A DNA stretch of 16,933 nucleotides from CAYLPU01 sp964385635 (GTDB lineage: Bacteria > Chloroflexota > Anaerolineae > B4-G1): contig CAYLPU010000107.1 of NCBI GenBank assembly GCA_964385635.1, forward strand, positions 1 to 16,933. The letters run 5' to 3'. Numbering within the stretch: the stretch's first letter is position 1; each line of letters opens with the position of its first letter. Position numbers and translations under genes: made by a program. Below the pieces are notes generated by a model, which worked only from the letters and a program-made list of their open reading frames with translations, ran no database searches and had not been told where the DNA came from. Shown here piece by piece: positions 7,917 through 13,745 of this stretch.

Positions 7917-8883
7917 AATTGTGGGGGGCATGCACAGGACCATCAAACTGTTCAGCGGCAGCGGTTGTCCGGCGCTAGCCGAGGAGATCAGCCAGTATCT
8001 CGGTGTACCACTGTCAGGGCGCGACGTCGTCCAGTTCTCCAACGAGAACATCTTTGTGCGACTACACGAGAGCGTGCGCGGCCAGGACGTCTTCCTGATC
8101 CAGACCACCTCGTCCCCGGTCAACCACAATCTGATGGAGTTGCTGATCTTCCTGGACACGCTCAAACGGGCCTCGCCGGACCGCATCACGGCGGTCATCC
8201 CTTATCTGGCTTACGCCCGTTCCGACAAGAAGGATCAACCTCGCGTGCCGATCACCGCCCGATTGGTGGCTGATCTGATCGGCGTCGCCGGTGCCAACCG
8301 CTATATAACGCTCGACCTGCACGCCGATCAGATTCAGGGTTTCTTCAGCATCTCAGGCGATACCTTGACCGCCTTTCCTATCCTCGCCGATTACTTTCGC
8401 GACAAGCAACTGAAAGAGACGGTCGTCGTCTCCGCAGACCTGGGTTTCGCTAAGAAGGCACGCAACCTGGCGGCTGAATTGGGCTTGCCCCTGGCGTTGA
8501 TCGAGAAACGGCGGGTGGCGGCCGGCACGGAAGCGCTCACACTGGTCGGCGAAGTGGAGGGTCACGACGTCATCATCGTGGACGAGGAGTTGGACACCGG
8601 CGGCACAATGCTCAACACGGTAGACATCGTCCAGAAGCACAACGCTCGCGAGATTTACCTGTGTTTCGTTCACGCCGTCTTCTCGCCGCCAGCGGTCGAA
8701 CGGCTGCGGGGACTCCCTGTCAAGGAATTCGTGACCACAAACTCCATCCCCACTCCGCCGGAGAAGCAACTGCCCAATCTGACTGTCCTCTCCGTCGCCA
8801 ATCTGCTGGGCGAGGTGATCCTGCGTGTCCATGAAGGCCGCAGCGTCGGCGAAGTGTTTCAGCGCTATCAGCGTTACAAGTAG
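7909..8883 (+). CDS. prs: Ribose-phosphate pyrophosphokinase (PRPP synthetase), divergent
   Basis: This 324-residue enzyme should make PRPP from ribose 5-phosphate and ATP for nucleotide, His and Trp synthesis. Family landmarks are present: FSGSGCPALAEEI at the N-terminus, the ATP region AYARSDKKDQPRVPITA (101-117), DLHADQIQGFF (136-146), a flexible-loop motif EKRR (199-202) and the PRPP-binding loop VDEELDTGGT (224-233). Several usually invariant positions differ: YARQDRK is YARSDKK, the expected SPDaGG segment is SADLGF (175-180), and the loop's DD is DE. It may therefore be a divergent or second synthetase. ATG 7909, inside the end of the preceding gene, has CCGGAG ten bases upstream; ATG 7930 would give 317 residues, equally normal in length, but with G-rich sequence too close to serve as its ribosome site. 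Confidence 0.88.
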   Translation: MGEIVGGMHRTIKLFSGSGCPALAEEISQYLGVPLSGRDVVQFSNENIFVRLHESVRGQDVFLIQTTSSPVNHNLMELLIFLDTLKRASPDRITAVIPYLAYARSDKKDQPRVPITARLVADLIGVAGANRYITLDLHADQIQGFFSISGDTLTAFPILADYFRDKQLKETVVVSADLGFAKKARNLAAELGLPLALIEKRRVAAGTEALTLVGEVEGHDVIIVDEELDTGGTMLNTVDIVQKHNAREIYLCFVHAVFSPPAVERLRGLPVKEFVTTNSIPTPPEKQLPNLTVLSVANLLGEVILRVHEGRSVGEVFQRYQRYK

Positions 8884-8902
8884 CGCGTCGGCGAAGCCGG
8901 GT

Positions 8903-9349
8903 TCAGATGTCGTCGCTGTCGCGCTTCGTCAGGTGATGGACGCCCGGGTCAATCTCAAGATAGCCCACCTTTCGAAACAGCACCAGCGAGGCGGGGTTGT
9001 CACTCTCGATGAGGGCCGCGATGACGTGTATGCCCTGCTCACACAGCACCTCCTCGGCTGCCGCGATCAGCCGGGCTCCATAGCCCCGCCGGCGGTGGTC
9101 GGGGTCTACCGCCAGCCGGTTGATCCACCCCTTGCGGCTGTCGTGAGTGATGACGACTATACCCACCAATTGACCGTCTACCTCCAACCCCAGAATCGTC
9201 TGGACGCCGCTGGCGAGTTGCCGAGCCAGACCAGCGCGGCTATCGCGCCCCCGGGGCTTGAGCGAGTGCAGCCCCGCCCGCTGCCACAACGCCAAGAGTT
9301 CGTCATAATCCTCAAGTCCCAATCGCCGTATGTGAAGATTCCCCTTCAT
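8903..9349 (-). CDS. GNAT N-acetyltransferase
   Basis: The only minus-strand gene encodes 148 residues. Motif A lies at about 75-100 (INRLAVDPDHRRRGYGARL), with the acetyl-CoA pyrophosphate loop RRRGYG at 86-91. Motif B follows as ESDNPASLVLFRKVGY, so the fold is complete. The start at 9349 is chosen because the minus strand reads AAGGAG nine bases ahead of this ATG; a GTG at 9370 is in frame upstream but would lie before the ribosome site. The gene converges on prs with 19 bases between stops and diverges from the glycosyltransferase. Its substrate is unknown. Confidence 0.9.
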   Translation of the reverse strand: MKGNLHIRRLGLEDYDELLALWQRAGLHSLKPRGRDSRAGLARQLASGVQTILGLEVDGQLVGIVVITHDSRKGWINRLAVDPDHRRRGYGARLIAAAEEVLCEQGIHVIAALIESDNPASLVLFRKVGYLEIDPGVHHLTKRDSDDI

Positions 9350-9364
9350 AACACCATCTCCTTC

Positions 9365-9406
9365 TCTCACGTTTCACGTCTCACGTTCCACGCCTCATGC
9401 GCTACG
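9365..9406. repeat. Degenerate 14-bp tandem repeat
   Basis: Two nearly identical units, TCTCACGTTTCACG (9365-9378) and TCTCACGTTCCACG (9379-9392), differ at one base. A third, much weaker unit may follow at 9393-9406. The array lies between the minus-strand GNAT start and the promoter region and would be in the GNAT's 5' leader. Confidence 0.6.
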
Positions 9407-9414
9407 TTCTACAC

Positions 9415-9442
9415 TTCCCCAGTACACCAAGTATAGTATAAT
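9415..9442 (+). promoter_or_regulatory. Predicted promoter for the glycosyltransferase, possibly bidirectional
   Basis: A perfect -10 TATAAT is at 9437-9442; the -35 is poor (TTCCCC, 9415-9420, 16-base spacer). Transcription would begin near 9449, about 20 bases before ATG 9469, with AAGGGA (9457-9462) as ribosome site. Read on the minus strand, the same stretch contains TATACT twice (9440-9435 and 9435-9430), so it may also drive the divergent acetyltransferase. Confidence 0.55.
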
Positions 9443-9468
9443 CCCCTCTGTGCATTAAGGGAAGTGCT

Positions 9469-10782
9469 ATGTCTGATCTTCGCATCGCGATGCTGAGTGT
9501 ACACACCTGCCCGCTGGCCACGCTGGGCGGCAAGGAGACGGGCGGGATGAACGTCTACGTGCGTGATCTGTCCCGCGAACTGGCCCGCCGGGGTCATCGC
9601 GTGGACGTCTACACGCGCTCGCAAGACTCCAGCGTTCCCCGTATTGATGACGGGACCAGAAACCAGGTTTTTCGGAAAAAACCTGGTTTCTCACACGCTA
9701 GAGGACTGGGCGGTGGGACGCGGGTGATCCATCTCCCCGCTGGCCCTGAGCATCCTTACAGCAAGCACCTGGTTTACGATCACCTGCCGGAGTTCGTGGA
9801 AGGTGTGCTGGCGCAGGCAGAGACCGACTCTATCCGCTACGACGTCCTGCACAGCCACTACTGGCTTTCCGGTGTGGTGGCGCGGGAGTTGCACGGATGC
9901 TGGGACATACCTATCGTGCATATGTTTCACACGCTGGGCAAGATGAAGGACGCTGTGGCGCAGCGTCCCGAAGAGCGGGAGACGGCGCGCCGTATTGCAG
10001 TCGAGACGGAGATTGTGCGCTTTGCCGACGTGCTGATCGCGGCCACGCCCGCCGAGAAGGAGCAACTGGCACGGCTCTACACCGCTGACTCGGCCCGCAT
10101 CCGCGTCATCTCGCCCGGAGTAGACACGGAGCGCTTCTATCCCATCCCCGCAGCGCAGGCCAAGGAGCGCATTGGTTTGTGTCCCGATCGCCGCATTATT
10201 CTCTTCGTCGGTCGCATCGAACCGCTGAAGGGTATCGACAACCTGCTGCAGGCTATGGCTCAGATCATCGGCGGACGGCCGGGACTGGGCGAGGTGCTGT
10301 GCGTTCCCATCATCGGCGGTGACCCCGACCGCATCCGCGAGGACGACGAGATGGTACGCCTGCAAGAACTACGGGAGGAACTGGGCATCGGCGACATCGT
10401 CACGTTCCTGGGGGCCAAGGATCAGGACACACTGCAATACTACTACTCAGCGGCCGAGATGGTGGTGATGCCCTCTGACTACGAGAGTTTTGGGATGGTG
10501 GCGTTGGAGGCGATGGCGTGTGGCACGCCAGTGATCGCCTCCGACGTGGGAGGACTACCCTTCCTGGTCAGGCACGGGCGCACGGGCTACCGCGTCCCGG
10601 CCCGCGACCCAGCGGCGTTGGCCGCCAAGATCACGCAGTTGCTGACCGACGAGGGACTCCGGCGGCGGATCGGACAGCGCGCCGCCTGCTGGGCCGAATC
10701 CTACGCCTGGCCGCGCATCGCCGACCGCATCGAAACAGTGTACGCCGACCTCGTTGGCCATTCTGATTCCCCTTACGGATGA
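9469..10782 (+). CDS. GT4-family glycosyltransferase, MshA/sucrose-phosphate-synthase-like
   Basis: This 437-residue GT-B retaining glycosyltransferase uses a nucleotide-sugar donor. The N-terminal domain holds the glycine-rich acceptor segment GGKETGGMNVYVRDL (20-34), then LHSHYW and HMFHTLGKMK as in MshA and sucrose-phosphate synthases. The C-terminal domain has the donor-binding ILFVGRIEPLKGIDNLL and the nucleotide-sugar EX7E motif in MPSDYESFGMVALEAMACGTPVIAS, written here as E of YESFG and the later E of LEAMA. These features place it with MshA-like inositol-phosphate glycosyltransferases and sucrose synthases, but the acceptor is uncertain. It stands alone behind its own promoter. Residues 64-75 are encoded by a palindromic repeat that looks inserted in frame in a surface loop between the TRSQD and RVIHLPAGPE segments. 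Confidence 0.92.
   Translation: MSDLRIAMLSVHTCPLATLGGKETGGMNVYVRDLSRELARRGHRVDVYTRSQDSSVPRIDDGTRNQVFRKKPGFSHARGLGGGTRVIHLPAGPEHPYSKHLVYDHLPEFVEGVLAQAETDSIRYDVLHSHYWLSGVVARELHGCWDIPIVHMFHTLGKMKDAVAQRPEERETARRIAVETEIVRFADVLIAATPAEKEQLARLYTADSARIRVISPGVDTERFYPIPAAQAKERIGLCPDRRIILFVGRIEPLKGIDNLLQAMAQIIGGRPGLGEVLCVPIIGGDPDRIREDDEMVRLQELREELGIGDIVTFLGAKDQDTLQYYYSAAEMVVMPSDYESFGMVALEAMACGTPVIASDVGGLPFLVRHGRTGYRVPARDPAALAAKITQLLTDEGLRRRIGQRAACWAESYAWPRIADRIETVYADLVGHSDSPYG
9658..9691. repeat. Perfect palindromic repeat inside the glycosyltransferase gene
   Basis: Arms AGAAACCAGGTTTTT (9658-9672) and AAAAACCTGGTTTCT (9677-9691) are exact reverse complements, a 15-bp stem around the loop CGGA. The element is AT-richer than its surroundings and is translated as residues 64-75 of the glycosyltransferase without breaking the frame. 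I recall similar palindromes dispersed in Chloroflexota genomes; that copy number cannot be checked here. Confidence 0.9.
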
Positions 10783-10797
10783 TGGGGTTTCTCCGGC

Positions 10798-10826
10798 TGG
10801 ACATGATGTTAAGAGATGAGTATAAT
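10798..10826 (+). promoter_or_regulatory. Predicted sigma70-type promoter for the phospho-signalling operon
   Basis: The -35 TGGACA (10798-10803, 5 of 6) and -10 TATAAT (10821-10826, perfect) are 17 bases apart, the best promoter in the window. Transcription from about 10833 leaves a leader of roughly 106 bases before ATG 10939, in which I see no convincing riboswitch or leader gene. Confidence 0.75.
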
Positions 10827-10938
10827 AATCATAAGGCGTTGTTGAGCACTGGGAGTCACGTTTGCGCATTTGGCACAAAGTGTGTACACTAACAATGGTT
10901 CTGTGACTGCGAGGGCTTTTGCACAAGGGAGAATAACT

Positions 10939-11883
10939 ATGACACGTGAAGCGAACAAACGATTGCTCATTGTAGCCGGGCTAACGCTGCTCATGGCGGC
11001 TGGCGTGGTCCTGCCGCTTCGCGCCGCGCCAGCACCGCGACCAGCCAGTTCCCAAGCAGCAGAGGATAGAGTGTTGGAGGCCGCAGCGATAATACCGGCG
11101 ACGGACGTGAGCCAAACCCTCGCTCCGACGACGACTACACTAACCGTCACACTAACACTAACCAACATCCTGACTCCTATCTTTGCTCAGACACCAGCCA
11201 CGACACTAACGCCAGCCAACACCCTCACTCCTATCTCTACCCAGACACCGACCACCACACCAACGCCAACCGGCACTCTCACTCCTACCTCTGCTCAAAC
11301 ACCGACCACCACACCAACGCCAACCGGCACTCTCACTCCTACCTCTGCTCAAACACCGACCACCACACCAACGCCAACCGGCACTCTCGCTCCTACTCCC
11401 TCTCTCATTGAGATCGCGACCAGGATTCTCACCCAACAGTGGTCCCTGGCTATGCTAATCTGCCTGGCCCCGCTGTTGATCCTGGGCCTGCTGCTCATAC
11501 TATGGATCCTGCGGAGGAAAAGACGACCACCACCACCTCCTCCTCCTCCCCCACCTCCGCTCCCCATCGCCCCGCACCTGGAGAGCATCGGCACACCCGG
11601 CGGCCCGCGCCGCTTCGACCTGAAGCCGGGCAGTGTCACCATCGGGCGGGCGACGGAAAACGACCTGGTCATCACTCAGGATTTTCCCGCCTGGGAGACC
11701 GTATCCCGCCGCCACGCCCGCATCTACCAGCGGGGAGGGAGTTGGGTCGTCGAAGACCTCGGCTCAATGAACGGTGTCTACGTGAATGAAAAACGCACGG
11801 GTCGCAACCTCCTGCGCGATAACTGGCGGCTGAGTATCGGCGGGGTGGAGTTCGTCTTCCACGCCAGCACGGGGGAGGTATGA
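10939..11883 (+). CDS. Membrane-anchored FHA-domain protein with Thr/Pro repeat stalk
   Basis: This 314-residue protein has four parts. An N-terminal signal segment (about 8-30) is followed by an exported Thr/Pro-rich stalk made of 18-residue repeats (about 67-155). Next comes a membrane helix (168-191) with a basic stop-transfer LRRKRR. A run of 11 prolines (197-207) then leads to a cytoplasmic FHA domain (about 222-308). The FHA phosphothreonine-binding residues are present: GR at 236-237, SRRH at 256-259 and SMNGVYVN at 276-283. It should therefore read phospho-Thr marks left by the kinase encoded downstream while displaying the stalk outside. The start is ATG 10939 with AAGGGAGA (10925-10932); upstream in-frame starts lack a ribosome site. 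It leads an apparent four-gene operon; the phosphatase ATG lies two bases after its stop. Confidence 0.9.
   Translation: MTREANKRLLIVAGLTLLMAAGVVLPLRAAPAPRPASSQAAEDRVLEAAAIIPATDVSQTLAPTTTTLTVTLTLTNILTPIFAQTPATTLTPANTLTPISTQTPTTTPTPTGTLTPTSAQTPTTTPTPTGTLTPTSAQTPTTTPTPTGTLAPTPSLIEIATRILTQQWSLAMLICLAPLLILGLLLILWILRRKRRPPPPPPPPPPPLPIAPHLESIGTPGGPRRFDLKPGSVTIGRATENDLVITQDFPAWETVSRRHARIYQRGGSWVVEDLGSMNGVYVNEKRTGRNLLRDNWRLSIGGVEFVFHASTGEV
11137..11400 (+). repeat. 54-bp tandem repeat encoding the Thr/Pro stalk
   Basis: Units of 54 bases begin at 11137, 11191, 11245, 11299 and 11353, the last partial. The copies at 11245 and 11299 are almost identical and the third keeps its first 36 bases, whereas the two upstream copies are strongly diverged. 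Each unit encodes 18 residues like TPTTTPTPTGTLTPTSAQ. Confidence 0.95.
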
Positions 11884-11885
11884 CG

Positions 11886-13685
11886 ATGAAATGCCCAAAC
11901 TGCGGCTATGAGAATCGCGAAAGCGCTCATTTCTGCCATCGCTGCGGCGCAACGCTGACGGCGCAAAGTCCGGCTAGGCCGGATGTCTCGCGGCAGCGGA
12001 CCAAACCGCTCACCCGCTCCGACCAGGTAGGGGCGAGGTCACCCCGCCCCCTGCCCGACACCCGTCCACTCCCAGAGGCCAGCGTCGCCTTTGCCCCCCT
12101 GCCGGAAGGCACACTACTCAACAATGGGCGGTACGTGGTCGTGGAAATACGCGCCATCAATGAACGACTGAACGGTTACCTGGTAGAGGACAGCACACCA
12201 GTACGCCTGTGCCCCAGTTGCCAGGCGGAGGCGACAGACCCCGAGGAACGGTTCTGTTCCTCCTGCGGGGCAGACCTGTCCGGCGTTGAACCGCTGCACC
12301 TTCGTTACCTGATTCAGGAAAGCGCCGACGGGCAGGCCTTTGCGATGGAGGCCCAGTTGCTGGGAATGCGCCTGGAGCACCCTGGCTTGCTCCTGCCCCG
12401 CGGTGTCTTCGCTGAGACCCCCTATGGCCCCCCTCGTCACTACCTGATAGAGCCTGAGTTCTCCCCACCGCTAGCGACCACCCTTCCCGTGCCCCAACCG
12501 CTCCACCAGGTTCTGGAGTGGGGCGTGTCCCTGGCGCAGGCATTGGATTACCTGCACCGCCACCAGGTCACGCTGCATGGGGGCGGGGCAACTCCGTCCC
12601 TGCTGAGCCACATCGCGGTGGAGAGGAAGACGGCTCGCTGGGCACACCTGCATACGGCCTACGTCATTCCACCTGCAGCCCGTTCAAAGGCATCGAAGGG
12701 CGGGGTAATCCCGTCTCAGGACGTGCGGGGGCTGGCCGCGGCGCTGTTCTACCTGGCGACAGGGCAACCGCAATACACTCCCCACGTCACGCTGCCGGAA
12801 TCGGTGGCGGGCCTCTTCGCCCTGGCTCTTGGCTCGCCCCAGGGGTTTGTTGACGCAGCCACCTTCGCCGCGACACTGGAGACCGCCTTGCAGGAAGTCC
12901 GCCGTCCGGCCAGCGTGACCCTCGTCGTCGGCCGCCGCACCGATGTGGGGCAAGAACGCTCGTTGAACGAAGACAGCCTGTTGACTCTTGACACCGCCCC
13001 GGTATTCCGCTCCATCAGCACGCCGGTGGGGTTGTTCATCGTCGCTGACGGCATGGGGGGACACGAGGCCGGTGACGTGGCCAGCCAATTGACTATCCGC
13101 ACTATCGCGCAGTTGGCCATCAGCGAAGCGTTGGCGCCGGCGGCCGCTGGCAAGCCGCTGCCCGAAGCCGGGGAATGGCTCACTGCCGCGACCCAGGCTG
13201 CCAACCGGACCGTCTACGAACAGCGCAGGGCCGCCGGCACCGATATGGGCACCACTCTGGTGATGGCGCTTTTCATAGGCGACACGGCTGCCATCGCCAA
13301 CGTCGGAGACAGTCGCGCCTACCTGCTTAAACAGGATGGCATAGTCCAGATCAGTACCGACCACTCATTGGTCCAGCGTCTCGTCGCCACAGGCCAGATC
13401 ACGCCAGAGGAAGCAGCCAATCACCCCCAGAAAAACGTCATCTACCGCGTCATTGGTGACAAGCCCAGGACAGAGCCCGATCTGTTCGAGCAGCGGCTGG
13501 CCCCAGGCGAGGCCCTGCTCCTTTGCTCCGATGGTCTGAGCGGCATGGTGCCCGACGAGCAGATTTGGCACATCTGGAAAACCTCCACCGCGCCCCAGGA
13601 CAGTTGCGACAGGTTGGTCGAGGCGGCCAACCGGGCCGGGGGGGAGGACAACGTCACTGTGGTGATTGTCCAGGTCAGTCGTTGA
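11886..13685 (+). CDS. PP2C-type Ser/Thr phosphatase with two zinc ribbons and a pseudokinase-like domain
   Basis: This 599-residue cytoplasmic protein is mosaic. A zinc ribbon, CPNC...CHRC, is at residues 3-20. A Pro/Arg linker follows. A kinase N-lobe-like start (NGRYVVVEIRAINERLNGYL, from 80) is interrupted by a second zinc ribbon, CPSC...CSSC (109-127). Next are an alpha-C-like EAQLLGMRLEHPGLL and a C-lobe-like LAQALDYLHRHQVTLHGGGATPS (217-238) where active kinases have HRDLKPxN. DVRGLAAALFYLATGQ (279-294) corresponds to the DIYSLG region. A complete PP2C domain (345-597) has NED (361-363), ADGMGGH (387-393), GTT (455-457), NVGDSRAY (472-479), CSDGLSG (547-553) and EDN (587-589), the metal-binding set. 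It should remove phosphate from Ser/Thr on proteins marked by the neighbouring kinase. ATG 11886 is preferred over 11880 because GGAGG (11874-11878) is seven bases before it. Confidence 0.9.
   Translation: MKCPNCGYENRESAHFCHRCGATLTAQSPARPDVSRQRTKPLTRSDQVGARSPRPLPDTRPLPEASVAFAPLPEGTLLNNGRYVVVEIRAINERLNGYLVEDSTPVRLCPSCQAEATDPEERFCSSCGADLSGVEPLHLRYLIQESADGQAFAMEAQLLGMRLEHPGLLLPRGVFAETPYGPPRHYLIEPEFSPPLATTLPVPQPLHQVLEWGVSLAQALDYLHRHQVTLHGGGATPSLLSHIAVERKTARWAHLHTAYVIPPAARSKASKGGVIPSQDVRGLAAALFYLATGQPQYTPHVTLPESVAGLFALALGSPQGFVDAATFAATLETALQEVRRPASVTLVVGRRTDVGQERSLNEDSLLTLDTAPVFRSISTPVGLFIVADGMGGHEAGDVASQLTIRTIAQLAISEALAPAAAGKPLPEAGEWLTAATQAANRTVYEQRRAAGTDMGTTLVMALFIGDTAAIANVGDSRAYLLKQDGIVQISTDHSLVQRLVATGQITPEEAANHPQKNVIYRVIGDKPRTEPDLFEQRLAPGEALLLCSDGLSGMVPDEQIWHIWKTSTAPQDSCDRLVEAANRAGGEDNVTVVIVQVSR
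12030..12050. repeat. GC-rich inverted repeat in the phosphatase linker
   Basis: Arms GGGGCGAGGT (12030-12039) and ACCCCGCCCC (12041-12050) are reverse complements except for one position. The element encodes GARSPRP (49-55) in the low-complexity linker after the first zinc ribbon. Confidence 0.6.
12581..12599. repeat. GC-rich hairpin element, copy 1, in the pseudokinase catalytic-loop region
   Basis: GGGCGGGG (12581-12588) can pair with CTCCGTCC (12592-12599), with two G-T wobbles and loop CAA. It is translated as GGGATPS, at the place of the kinase catalytic loop. It shares sequence, loop size and reading frame with the copy at 12698. Confidence 0.5.
12698..12716. repeat. GC-rich hairpin element, copy 2, in the pseudokinase activation-segment region
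   Basis: GGGCGGGG (12698-12705) pairs with TCCCGTCT (12709-12716) with three wobbles and loop TAA. It is translated KGGVIPS (271-277), just before DVRGL, where an active kinase would carry its APE/PEQ motif. It is in the same frame as copy 1. Confidence 0.5.
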
Positions 13686-13687
13686 GA

Positions 13688-13718
13688 GACTTCGGAAGTT
13701 TGGAAAACTTCCGAAGTC
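13688..13718. repeat. Perfect 14-bp-stem hairpin between phosphatase and vWA genes
   Basis: GACTTCGGAAGTTT (13688-13701) and AAACTTCCGAAGTC (13705-13718) are exact reverse complements around loop GGA. It begins three bases after the phosphatase stop. No T-run follows, so it is not a canonical intrinsic terminator; it may stabilise or partially terminate the transcript, or be a dispersed palindromic repeat. Confidence 0.85.
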
Positions 13719-13745
13719 CAGAGAAGTCTGAAGGAGGATGAAACT

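Noticed and set aside
8862..8886. GCGCTA/TAGCGC inverted repeat near the convergent stops of prs and the GNAT gene
   Set aside because: Six base pairs, a 13-base loop, mostly inside the coding sequence and no T-run; too weak to call a terminator.
9467..9694. Minus-strand frame starting in the palindrome
   Set aside because: The start codon is produced by the palindrome itself and the rest is antisense to a clear glycosyltransferase.
10870..10896. Second promoter with TTGGCA in the same leader
   Set aside because: No acceptable -10 box at 16-18 bases; the nearest TACACT is nine bases away.
10854..10908. AGTCAC/GTGACT inverted repeat in the leader of the FHA operon
   Set aside because: Only six bases per arm separated by 43 bases; expected by chance.
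10870..10938. Upstream start for the first FHA protein
   Set aside because: The extension lacks a ribosome site, whereas ATG 10939 has AAGGGAGA and gives a normal signal segment at the N-terminus.
11206..11436. Minus-strand repetitive frame opposite the Thr/Pro stalk
   Set aside because: It is the reverse reading of the 54-bp tandem repeat; its repeats simply mirror the plus-strand gene.
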